DNA of 13,392 bases, from contig DBPV01000038.1 in NCBI GenBank assembly GCA_002304995.1, forward strand, positions 48,720 to 62,111, read 5' to 3'. Source of the DNA: Syntrophaceae bacterium UBA1411. GTDB taxonomy: Bacteria; Desulfobacterota; Syntrophia; Syntrophales; Smithellaceae. The notes beneath the pieces are model-generated. The model was given only the letters and a program-made list of their open reading frames with translations, was not told where the DNA came from and ran no database searches. Below are positions 1 through 6,675 of the stretch, piece after piece. Position 1 is the first letter of the stretch, and every line of letters begins with the position of its first letter. A program made the position numbers and the translations under genes.

Positions 1-1953
1 AATTACGTGACGCTGGATGAGCGCGTCCTGGCGCGCACGCCGGAGAAAATTTCCTCCGAAGCCGCGGCCACGATTCCGCTGGCTTTCCTCTCCGCTGCTT
101 ACGCGCTTTCCAAACTGGCCAAGGTGCAAAAGGGCGAACGCGTCCTCATTCACACCGCCGCGGGCGGCGTCGGACTTGCCGCCGTCCAGATGGCCGTGGC
201 CTCGGGGGCGGAAGTCCTCGCCACGGCGGGAACGCCGGAAAAACGCGATTTTCTCAAATCCCTGGGCATCCGCTACGTCGGCGATTCGCGAACGCTGGCC
301 TTTGCCGAAGAAGTGATGGACTTCACGAATCAGGAAGGCGTCGATATCGTCTTGAACACGCTGGCGGAAAGCACGCTGGAAAAAAACATGGCCGTTTTGA
401 AGCCTGTCGGCGGCAGGTTTGTCGATCTCGGCAACATCTACAGGCGGTCGGTGAGAATTTATTCGCTGGATAAGGGCATTTCGTATCACACCTTTGACAT
501 GGACAGCATGGTCAAGCGGCATCCCCGTCTGGCGGGCGGCATGCTCGAAGAAATCACCGCGGGCCTTGACAGCGGTCTTTACGCTCCTCTTCCTTACACG
601 GTTTATCCCGTTTCCGATCTTGCAGACGCGCTGGCGCTGATGCGCAAAGGTCTTCACACGGGAAAAATCATCGTTTCCATGGCCGAGCCGGGCGTGGTGC
701 CGGTCCCCACGGAAAAAATCCTTCCCGTCACGGGCGACGGTGCGTACCTGCTGACCGGCGGGCTGGGCGGGTTCGGCCTGGCGGTCGCCCGATGGCTTGC
801 CGATTGCGGAGTGCGCCATCTCGTTCTGGTCGGCCGGAGCGGCGCCTCGCGCCCGGAAGCCAGGGACGCCGTCGCAGCCCTTGAGCGGCAGGGCGTGCAT
901 ATCTGTGTGGAATGTCTGGATATCGCCGAAGAAAAAGCCGTACAGGACCTGTTCGAACGGCTGGACGGCGCCATGCCTCCGTTAAAAGGCGTGATCCACA
1001 TGGCCATGGTCCTGGACGATTGCTTCCTTGCCGAAATGAATGAAGCGCGCATGAAAAAAGTCATGCGGCCGAAAATCCTCGGCGCGTGGAATCTGCACAC
1101 CAACACGCTCGGCAAACCGCTTGACTTCTTCATTTGTTTTTCTTCCTTCGCCTCTCTTGTCGGAAACATGGACCAGGGCAACTACGCGGCCGCCAACGTT
1201 TTTCTGGATTTACTCTCCGCCTATCGGCAGGGCCTGAACCTCCCCGCGCTCACGGTCTGCTGGGGGCCGATCGGAGATGTGGGCTACGTCGCCAGGCGCA
1301 GCGACATTCGGGAGCATTTCCGGAGGCAGGGATTCGATGAGGTGAGCCTCGACCAGGCCTGGCAAACGCTCGTGCTCGGACTGAAAAACCGTCTGGACAC
1401 GGTGGGCATCGCGCCCGCGGACTGGCACAGCGCCGCCCGCTACAATGCCTCCATCGGAACGTCGCCCCGCTATTTGCCGCTCGTCAAAAGAGCGGAACAC
1501 ACCCGGGAGGCCGGACAGGGCAAAAATCAAATGGCGGTCCACTCCGCCATGACCGCGGAAGAAAGAAATGAAAAGCTGACCGACGTGTTAAGCCGGGAAA
1601 TCGCCGGCTTGCTCGGATTGCCGGCCGCCAAACTGGACGTCTCGCAGCCGCTTGCCGCCATGGGTTTCGATTCCCTGATGGCCGTTGAACTGGTCATGCG
1701 CATTGAGGAAGCAACCGGCATCAAAATACCGAAGATGAAACTTCTGAAAGCCGGATTAAACACCCGGGAGCTGGTCGGCCTTGTCGGAAAAGAAATGCAG
1801 CCGGCGGACGGCGCCGGACCCGAAAAGCCCGCGGAAGCGGCCGCTTCCCGGGCGGACACACCTCTCCTGGACGTCGATGCTTTAAGCGACCAGGAAGTGG
1901 ACCGGCTGCTGATGACCATGCTTGCAACACAGGAAGGAAAAGATGAAAAATAA
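1..1953 (+). CDS. Type I polyketide synthase, 3' part (ER-KR-ACP), cut by the window edge
   Basis: The reading frame is open from base 1, so this is the C-terminal ~650 residues of a larger multifunctional enzyme; the KS, AT and probably DH domains would lie upstream. Residues are counted from base 1. An enoylreductase domain (about 1-228) shows the nucleotide-binding motif GGVG at 55-58. A ketoreductase domain (about 245-480) has TGGLGGFG at 252-259, Lys358, Ser382 and Tyr395 in NYAAAN. Its LDD at 338-340 is the usual mark of a B-type KR, which gives a D-hydroxyl. An acyl carrier domain (about 520-600) carries the phosphopantetheine serine, Ser558, in GFDSLMA. ER plus KR, with a presumed DH, implies a fully reducing module. 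The protein ends about 50 residues after the ACP with no thioesterase or reductase. Its last residues contain the acidic helix LSDQEVDRLLMTML, typical of PKS C-terminal docking tails. The next gene overlaps it and is the likely chain-release enzyme. The domain calls are firm; the product is not known. Confidence 0.95.
   Translation, partial: NYVTLDERVLARTPEKISSEAAATIPLAFLSAAYALSKLAKVQKGERVLIHTAAGGVGLAAVQMAVASGAEVLATAGTPEKRDFLKSLGIRYVGDSRTLAFAEEVMDFTNQEGVDIVLNTLAESTLEKNMAVLKPVGGRFVDLGNIYRRSVRIYSLDKGISYHTFDMDSMVKRHPRLAGGMLEEITAGLDSGLYAPLPYTVYPVSDLADALALMRKGLHTGKIIVSMAEPGVVPVPTEKILPVTGDGAYLLTGGLGGFGLAVARWLADCGVRHLVLVGRSGASRPEARDAVAALERQGVHICVECLDIAEEKAVQDLFERLDGAMPPLKGVIHMAMVLDDCFLAEMNEARMKKVMRPKILGAWNLHTNTLGKPLDFFICFSSFASLVGNMDQGNYAAANVFLDLLSAYRQGLNLPALTVCWGPIGDVGYVARRSDIREHFRRQGFDEVSLDQAWQTLVLGLKNRLDTVGIAPADWHSAARYNASIGTSPRYLPLVKRAEHTREAGQGKNQMAVHSAMTAEERNEKLTDVLSREIAGLLGLPAAKLDVSQPLAAMGFDSLMAVELVMRIEEATGIKIPKMKLLKAGLNTRELVGLVGKEMQPADGAGPEKPAEAAASRADTPLLDVDALSDQEVDRLLMTMLATQEGKDEK
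1931..1937 (+). promoter_or_regulatory. Shine-Dalgarno inside the PKS 3' end
   Basis: AGGAAGG lies five bases before the ATG at 1943 and within the last codons of the PKS gene. It decides the start of the oxoamine synthase and favours 1943 over the in-frame TTG at 1922. It also points to translational coupling across the 11-base gene overlap. Confidence 0.7.
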
Positions 1954-3268
1954 CCAGCCGGACATCAGCAGGCTTACGCCGGAGGAAAAAAGAAAGCTGC
2001 TGGAAAAAATGCTGCTGAAGGGCGCCCGCTCGGATGCGCCGAAGAAGGATGCAGGAAAGGGGTTTCAGTATCCGGAGGACTACAGGGTTTTACAGGAACG
2101 CTTCAAGGATCTGGAAAAATACGGCTGCGGAAATATTTATTTCACCGCCGCGGAGGGACTCAACGATCATTTGACGACCATCAACGGGCGGACGCTCATC
2201 AATTACACCAGCTACAACTACATCGGCCTGTCCGGCAATCCGGTTGTGGCGCAGGCCGCGAAGGACGCGATCGACAAATACGGAACGTCGGTTTCCGCAT
2301 CGCGTCTGGCATCCGGAGAGCGGCCGGATCATCGCGCGCTCGAGCAGGCCCTCGCCGAAATGCTCGGCGCCGAGGATTGCCTCGTTTTTGTCGGAGGATA
2401 CGGCACCAACGAAACCGTCATCGGACATCTGATGAACACGGGCGACCTCATCCTGTTCGACTCCTACAGCCACGCCAGCATTCAGGACGGATGCCGCTTG
2501 TCCGGCGCCGACGTCAAGCCGTTTCCGCACAACAATTGGGAAGCGCTCGACACGATTCTTGGCGAACAGCGCAAAAAATACCGGCAGGTCCTCATTGTCA
2601 TTGAAGGCGTCTACAGCATGGACGGCGATATTCCCGATCTGCCCCGGTTTGTCGCCGTCAAAAAAAATCACGAGGCGCTGTTGATGATTGACGAGGCGCA
2701 TTCCATCGGCGTTTTGGGCCGGACCGGCGCGGGCATCGGAGAATACCACGCGGTGGACAGACAGGACGTGGAAATCTGGATGGGCACGCTCAGCAAATCC
2801 TTTGCCAGCTGCGGCGGATATATCGCCGGCGGCGCCGGCCTGATCGAATATCTGAAATACACGGCGCCGGGATTCGTTTACAGCGTCGGCATGTCTCCGC
2901 CGAACACGGCCGCCGCGCTGGCCGCCGTCTCGCTGATGCGCAAAGAACCGGAGCGTCTGGCCCTCCTGCACCGGCGGGCGGATCTTTTTCTCGAGTTATG
3001 CCGCAAACTGGGCCTCAACACGGGCGCCAGCAGAGACTCGGCCGTCATTCCGATCATCACGGGCGATTCGGTCAAAAGCGTTTTGCTCTACAAAATGCTT
3101 TTCGACGCGGGCATCTATGCGCTGCCGATCATGTATCCTGTCGTTCCGGAAAATGCATCGCGGCTGCGCTTTTTTCTCAGCAGCACGCATACCGAAGAGG
3201 AAATCCGCAAGACCGCGGATATTTTGCAGGACTGTTGCCAAAAGGTGCTGCACACCGGCGCCCCCTGA
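1943..3268 (+). CDS. PLP-dependent alpha-oxoamine synthase acting on a PKS-bound chain (SPT/AONS family)
   Basis: This 441-residue fold-type I PLP enzyme belongs to the serine palmitoyltransferase / 8-amino-7-oxononanoate synthase family, which condenses an acyl thioester with an amino acid, losing CO2, to make an alpha-amino ketone. Visible active-site residues are the ring-stacking His177 in DSYSHASI, Asp250 and His253 in DEAHSIGVLG, and the Schiff-base Lys285 in GTLSKSF. The usual family length is about 390-400; the extra ~45 residues are at the N terminus and hold a charged helix, LTPEEKRKLLEKMLL. That helix resembles linker or docking segments of PKS and NRPS proteins. The gene overlaps the PKS stop by 11 bases. 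The overlap, the missing thioesterase on the PKS and the downstream ketosphinganine-reductase-like gene together suggest that it takes the acyl chain from the PKS carrier protein. The amino acid used (serine, glycine or alanine) cannot be read from the sequence. Plain AONS or KBL activity is less likely because no biotin or threonine genes are nearby. Confidence 0.9.
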   Translation: MKNNQPDISRLTPEEKRKLLEKMLLKGARSDAPKKDAGKGFQYPEDYRVLQERFKDLEKYGCGNIYFTAAEGLNDHLTTINGRTLINYTSYNYIGLSGNPVVAQAAKDAIDKYGTSVSASRLASGERPDHRALEQALAEMLGAEDCLVFVGGYGTNETVIGHLMNTGDLILFDSYSHASIQDGCRLSGADVKPFPHNNWEALDTILGEQRKKYRQVLIVIEGVYSMDGDIPDLPRFVAVKKNHEALLMIDEAHSIGVLGRTGAGIGEYHAVDRQDVEIWMGTLSKSFASCGGYIAGGAGLIEYLKYTAPGFVYSVGMSPPNTAAALAAVSLMRKEPERLALLHRRADLFLELCRKLGLNTGASRDSAVIPIITGDSVKSVLLYKMLFDAGIYALPIMYPVVPENASRLRFFLSSTHTEEEIRKTADILQDCCQKVLHTGAP

Positions 3269-3326
3269 GGCGCATGTTCGGCCGGCAGCGTTTGCAGGCG
3301 TTTGATAATTAAGCATCGGGAGCATT

Positions 3327-4118
3327 ATGGAAAAGGTGGCATTCATTACCGGCGGATCGTCCGGGCTGGGATTCGAAACGGCAGACCGCCTCGGAGCGCA
3401 GGGCTACACGCTGATTTTGCTGGCCCGGAACAAGGACCGTCTGGACCGGGCGGCAAAAATCCTGTCCGACCGCGGCTACCCGGCCGTCGCTTATCCGTGC
3501 GACATCACCGACGAAGCCGGACTCAGGAAAATCTTCACCGACGTCCGGCAGCGGTTCGGCAAAATCGATTTTCTCATCCTCAATGCCGGAATCGTCAACT
3601 GCACGCTCCTTTCCGACTTTTCCGACATTGCCGACCTGAAAAAAGATCTCGACGTGGACCTGTGGGGCACCATCCTGGCGACGCACATTTTTCTGCCCCT
3701 TCTGGGGGAGGGATCAAAAATTCTGATGATTTCGTCGGGATTCGGCTTGATGGGCGCGGCGGGCTACAGCGTTTACGGCGCGGCCAAGGCCGGCGTGATC
3801 AATTTTGCGGAATCGCTGCGCCGGGAGCTGCTGCACAAAAAAATTTCCGTCCATGTCGCCTGTCCCGGAGATATGGACACGCCGCAATTTCACGAGGAGC
3901 AAAAACACCTTCCGCCATGGATGAAAAAGGATGCGCCGCGCGGCATGATGCACCCGCGCGTCGCCGCGGAAAAGATTCTTCAGAAATGCCGGGGCAACCG
4001 GCTCCTGATCATCATCAATTTCGAAATCAAGAGCATGATCCTGATGACCCGTTTGGTTCCGAGACGTTTGAGAGACTATCTGCTGGATATCACCTTTCCG
4101 CGGCCGGGGACAAAATAA
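3327..4118 (+). CDS. Short-chain dehydrogenase/reductase, 3-ketodihydrosphingosine reductase-like
   Basis: This 263-residue classical SDR starts after GGGAG at 3318-3322, four bases before the ATG. It has the N-terminal cofactor motif TGGSSGLG (8-15), LNAG at 85-88, the catalytic serine region ISSGFG (135-140) and YGAAK with Tyr150 and Lys154. Arg34 after the second strand fits NADPH preference. The segment CPGDMDTPQFHEE (179-191) closely recalls the PxDxDTPxxxEE segment that I know from eukaryotic 3-ketodihydrosphingosine reductases. The hydrophobic C-terminal stretch (226-243) also recalls the membrane-associated end of that family. It lies 58 bases after the oxoamine synthase with no terminator between, so one operon is likely. 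The inferred role is to reduce the 3-keto group of the amino ketone made by the previous enzyme to a hydroxyl. A generic SDR acting on another ketone remains possible; family-level confidence is high, substrate confidence moderate. Confidence 0.85.
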   Translation: MEKVAFITGGSSGLGFETADRLGAQGYTLILLARNKDRLDRAAKILSDRGYPAVAYPCDITDEAGLRKIFTDVRQRFGKIDFLILNAGIVNCTLLSDFSDIADLKKDLDVDLWGTILATHIFLPLLGEGSKILMISSGFGLMGAAGYSVYGAAKAGVINFAESLRRELLHKKISVHVACPGDMDTPQFHEEQKHLPPWMKKDAPRGMMHPRVAAEKILQKCRGNRLLIIINFEIKSMILMTRLVPRRLRDYLLDITFPRPGTK

Positions 4119-4135
4119 TCCTTTCCGGTTTGCAA

Positions 4136-4151
4136 GATGGGTCACCCCATC
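4136..4151 (+). terminator. Hairpin downstream of the SDR gene, weak terminator candidate
   Basis: GATGGG (4136-4141) and CCCATC (4146-4151) pair perfectly around the loop TCAC, 18 bases after the SDR stop codon. No run of T follows, so it does not meet the rule for an intrinsic terminator. It may be a processing or stability hairpin at the operon end, or chance. Confidence 0.25.
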
Positions 4152-4318
4152 CCGCACGGAAGGCGAGTCCTGATTCAAGCGCCGTCCCAACTGTGCTGAA
4201 CAGACAGATCACCCCCGCATTTTTTATCAGCCGTTGTTGAAAACCGCTTCACACCGCTTTTTTATGCGCTTCAAACCGGCCCTCCATTTGTCAGCCGTGA
4301 GACTTCCCTTCTGTCCGG

Positions 4319-4348
4319 TTGACGTTTCTTTCGGAAATGTATTATATT
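4319..4348 (+). promoter_or_regulatory. Sigma70-like promoter for the diguanylate cyclase gene
   Basis: TTGACG (4319-4324) and TATATT (4343-4348) are separated by 18 bases, each matching the -35 and -10 consensus in five of six positions. Transcription would start near 4355, leaving a leader of about 118 bases. The local AT-rich patch stands out from the GC-rich surroundings. Confidence 0.55.
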
Positions 4349-4457
4349 TCATTCCGGTTTATCCCTGTGGCGTAAAACACGGAGAGTCGCGCCGGCCTGC
4401 AAACATTGACGGGTTTGGAGAAAAAAGGACATGACCCGTTTAACATCGCGGCAATGC

Positions 4458-4462
4458 GGAGG
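4458..4462 (+). promoter_or_regulatory. Shine-Dalgarno choosing the ATG at 4473
   Basis: GGAGG sits ten bases before ATG 4473. The upstream in-frame ATG at 4431 has only GGAG at 4417-4420 and an AAGGA that is too close. Starting at 4473 also places the membrane helix at a normal distance from the N terminus. Confidence 0.5.
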
Positions 4463-4472
4463 CGCGCGCTTC

Positions 4473-6581
4473 ATGCAATATTTCCGGACACTCCAGGCAA
4501 AACTCAGTATATTTCTGCTGCTCACCGGCTTGGTTCTGATCATTCTTTCTCTGTATCTGCTTATCGGCGCATGGCAGGAAGACCAGCGGTCCCGGAACAT
4601 CATGAACAAGGCCAGGCAGGCCGGTTATCTCTTCAATGCCCTCAAGGACCTGCCTTTTGAACGCGGCCGGACCAATGTCGTTTTGTCCTCCGGCAAACCT
4701 GTGTCCGAGCGGGACCGGTCTTTTATCGACGAACGCCGCCGCCGGGTGGATGAAAATATCGGCAAAGGAATCGCATTGATCGGCCAAAACGATCCCGCGC
4801 TGGCCGAAGACCTGCGCCGGGCCTATGCCGACCACCTGGCGCTGCGAAAAAAAATCGACGCCGTCCTTTCCGCGGGCAGCACAGCCGACCGATCCGAACT
4901 TCGGGAAATCTGGTTTGCGCAGACCTCCGCTTTCATCCGGAAAATCATCAGGGCGTTCGAAATCTTCGGGAAAAGGCAGGATCTGCCGGGGCATTTGGCC
5001 GCCCATCACCGTCTGATGATCTATACGCTGGAATTCCGCGATCGGATCGGCCAGAGCGCCAGCATCGTAACGGCCGCCCTTTCCCGGAACACGCCGCTCA
5101 CCGGAAACGAGTACCAGAGCTTTCTTGCCAACCTGTCGCAGGCCGATTATGTGTGGGGAAAGATGGAAGCCGAGCTGCAGGTCCTTCATGAAGAGGCCCT
5201 GCAGCGTCAGAAATCCGCCGTCTTTGAGGCCTATTACGGCAAGTATCGGCCGGCGCTGGAGGAATCCATCCTGCTCAACCGGACACAAATGGCGCAGCCA
5301 AACCGGTTTAAAAAGCTGCAGAACCTGTCGGTTCCGGCATTCGACTCGGTTTTTCTGCTGATGGAAGCATACAAAAAAACGGTCTCCGCTGAGATAAAAG
5401 ACTATCGGAAAAAAGTTGCCCGGCAGCTTGTCTTTGCGCTGTTTCAGTTTCTGATCGGCGTGCTGCTGGTTTCTTTCACCATCGCCTATTTCCGCATCCG
5501 TCTCTTCCGGCCGCTGAACCGCATCATCCAGGCCATCAAAGACATCCGCAGCGGAAAAGCCGCGCCGACACTGGGCCGGGAAATGCAATACGCCGATGAG
5601 ATCGGCCAGCTGTCCGCGGGCGTAAAACTGCTGGAAACCACCATGGCCGAAGAAAGGCATCTGCGGGAGCTGAGCGAACTCAGGGCTGTGACAGACGAAC
5701 TGACGGGAATATACAACCGGCATTACTTCGATCTGAACATCGGGGGCATCCTGGAGCGCGCCGACCGCTACGGGGAAACGCTTTCGCTGGTGAGCTTCGA
5801 TCTGGATGCTTTCAAACGCGTCAATGACACATGGGGACATCCCGCAGGCGACGCGGTGCTTGCGCAGTCCGCCCGCCTGGCGCAGAGCCTGGTGCGCAGT
5901 TCCGATCTGCTGTTCCGCTTCGGCGGCGAAGAGTTTCTGCTGGTGATGCCGCATACGCCGGCTGCCGGCGCATTTGCAGCGGCGGAAAAGATCCGCCAGG
6001 CCTTCGAGGAATACGAACATCCCGAAGCCGGCGTCGTCACGGCCAGTTTCGGCGTTACCGAAAGGAAAGAAAAGGAATCTTTCAACGCCTGGTATGCGAG
6101 AACCGACAGGGCGCTTTACGCCGCCAAGCAATCCGGCCGCAACCGGGTGGTCAGCGCAACGGACAGCCTGCCGTTGGTCTCGCCCGTGCATCTTGAGTGG
6201 ATGCCTGCCTGGGAAAGCGGTCACCCGCAGATCGACGAACAGCACAGGAAGCTGGTCGATCTTGCCAACAGCTTCCTGGCCGCTGCGCTTCAGCCCGAAT
6301 CGCAGCCGGCCGATGCCATGGCGGCGCTGGAGCGCTTGCTGGAAAACCTGGCGCGGCATTTCGCTTATGAGGAAAAGCTTCTGTCTGAGGCCGGCTATCC
6401 GGGCGCGGCGGATCACGCCGCCCTGCATGCCCGGCTGCTGGAAAAAACCAGGAGACTCACGGAATCGCATCCGGGCAGCGAAGCCAAAGCCACCGATTGT
6501 TTTTCCTATGTCGTAAACGATGTGGTCATCGGGCATATGCTTTCGGAAGACAGGCGCTTTTTCCCGTATGTCCGGCCGTGA
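4473..6581 (+). CDS. Membrane diguanylate cyclase with HAMP, GGDEF and C-terminal bacteriohemerythrin domain
   Basis: This 702-residue protein is predicted to make c-di-GMP from two GTP. A first membrane helix spans about 11-32, followed by a mostly helical periplasmic part (33-316); its FERGRT at 62-67 faintly recalls NIT-type sensors. A second membrane helix (about 318-340) and a HAMP-like region (341-395) come next. The GGDEF domain (about 405-562) has the active-site motif GGEEF at 484-488 and a product-inhibition I-site RSSD at 475-478 at the correct five-residue spacing, so it should be active and feedback-inhibited. The C terminus (575-702) is a hemerythrin domain with all seven diiron ligands: His591, His629, Glu633, His648, His652, His688 and Asp693. 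This suggests an O2 or redox input in the cytoplasm, besides the periplasmic one. An in-frame ATG at 4431 would add 14 residues. It is followed after 94 bases by an HD-GYP gene of opposite activity. Confidence 0.93.
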   Translation: MQYFRTLQAKLSIFLLLTGLVLIILSLYLLIGAWQEDQRSRNIMNKARQAGYLFNALKDLPFERGRTNVVLSSGKPVSERDRSFIDERRRRVDENIGKGIALIGQNDPALAEDLRRAYADHLALRKKIDAVLSAGSTADRSELREIWFAQTSAFIRKIIRAFEIFGKRQDLPGHLAAHHRLMIYTLEFRDRIGQSASIVTAALSRNTPLTGNEYQSFLANLSQADYVWGKMEAELQVLHEEALQRQKSAVFEAYYGKYRPALEESILLNRTQMAQPNRFKKLQNLSVPAFDSVFLLMEAYKKTVSAEIKDYRKKVARQLVFALFQFLIGVLLVSFTIAYFRIRLFRPLNRIIQAIKDIRSGKAAPTLGREMQYADEIGQLSAGVKLLETTMAEERHLRELSELRAVTDELTGIYNRHYFDLNIGGILERADRYGETLSLVSFDLDAFKRVNDTWGHPAGDAVLAQSARLAQSLVRSSDLLFRFGGEEFLLVMPHTPAAGAFAAAEKIRQAFEEYEHPEAGVVTASFGVTERKEKESFNAWYARTDRALYAAKQSGRNRVVSATDSLPLVSPVHLEWMPAWESGHPQIDEQHRKLVDLANSFLAAALQPESQPADAMAALERLLENLARHFAYEEKLLSEAGYPGAADHAALHARLLEKTRRLTESHPGSEAKATDCFSYVVNDVVIGHMLSEDRRFFPYVRP

Positions 6582-6675
6582 CTATTGCTTTTGACCATTT
6601 CCTTGACTTTTAAAACAATTCTGCGCCAGGATAAAACAACTGACGGCAGACACATCCTTGACACGGGGCAAGCGC

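Larger units (their letters stand above)
4119..4472 (+). other. 354-base non-coding leader between the biosynthetic operon and the c-di-GMP genes
   Basis: No convincing gene is present. A short TTG-started frame from 4234 to 4434 runs through the promoter and has no recognisable protein character. The region holds a 6-bp hairpin with a 4-base loop at 4136-4151, a sigma70-like promoter at 4319-4348, and about 118 bases of leader between the expected transcription start and the ATG at 4473. It marks a clear change of transcription unit from biosynthesis to signalling. Confidence 0.6.

Noticed and set aside
4355..4430. Possible c-di-GMP (GEMM) riboswitch in the cyclase leader
   Set aside because: A few short words such as GCAAAC and CCGGCCT occur, but not in the order or with the paired stems the GEMM class needs.
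4234..4434. A 66-codon plus-strand frame in the leader
   Set aside because: It starts with TTG without a ribosome site, contains the promoter, and its translation resembles nothing known.
4440..6536. A 698-codon open frame on the minus strand across nearly the whole cyclase gene
   Set aside because: The plus-strand frame encodes clear GGDEF and hemerythrin motifs. The reverse frame has no recognisable domains and is what high GC at third codon positions produces.
6591..6637. Possible promoter before the HD-GYP gene (TTGACC or TTGACT followed by AT-rich sequence)
   Set aside because: The -35-like boxes lack a good -10 at normal spacing: the best is AACAAT at 17 bases from TTGACC, or GATAAA at 21 bases from TTGACT. 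Read-through from the cyclase gene is as likely.
6658..6663. TTGACA as a -35 box at the start of the HD-GYP gene
   Set aside because: It lies 12 bases before the start codon, so transcription would begin inside the gene.
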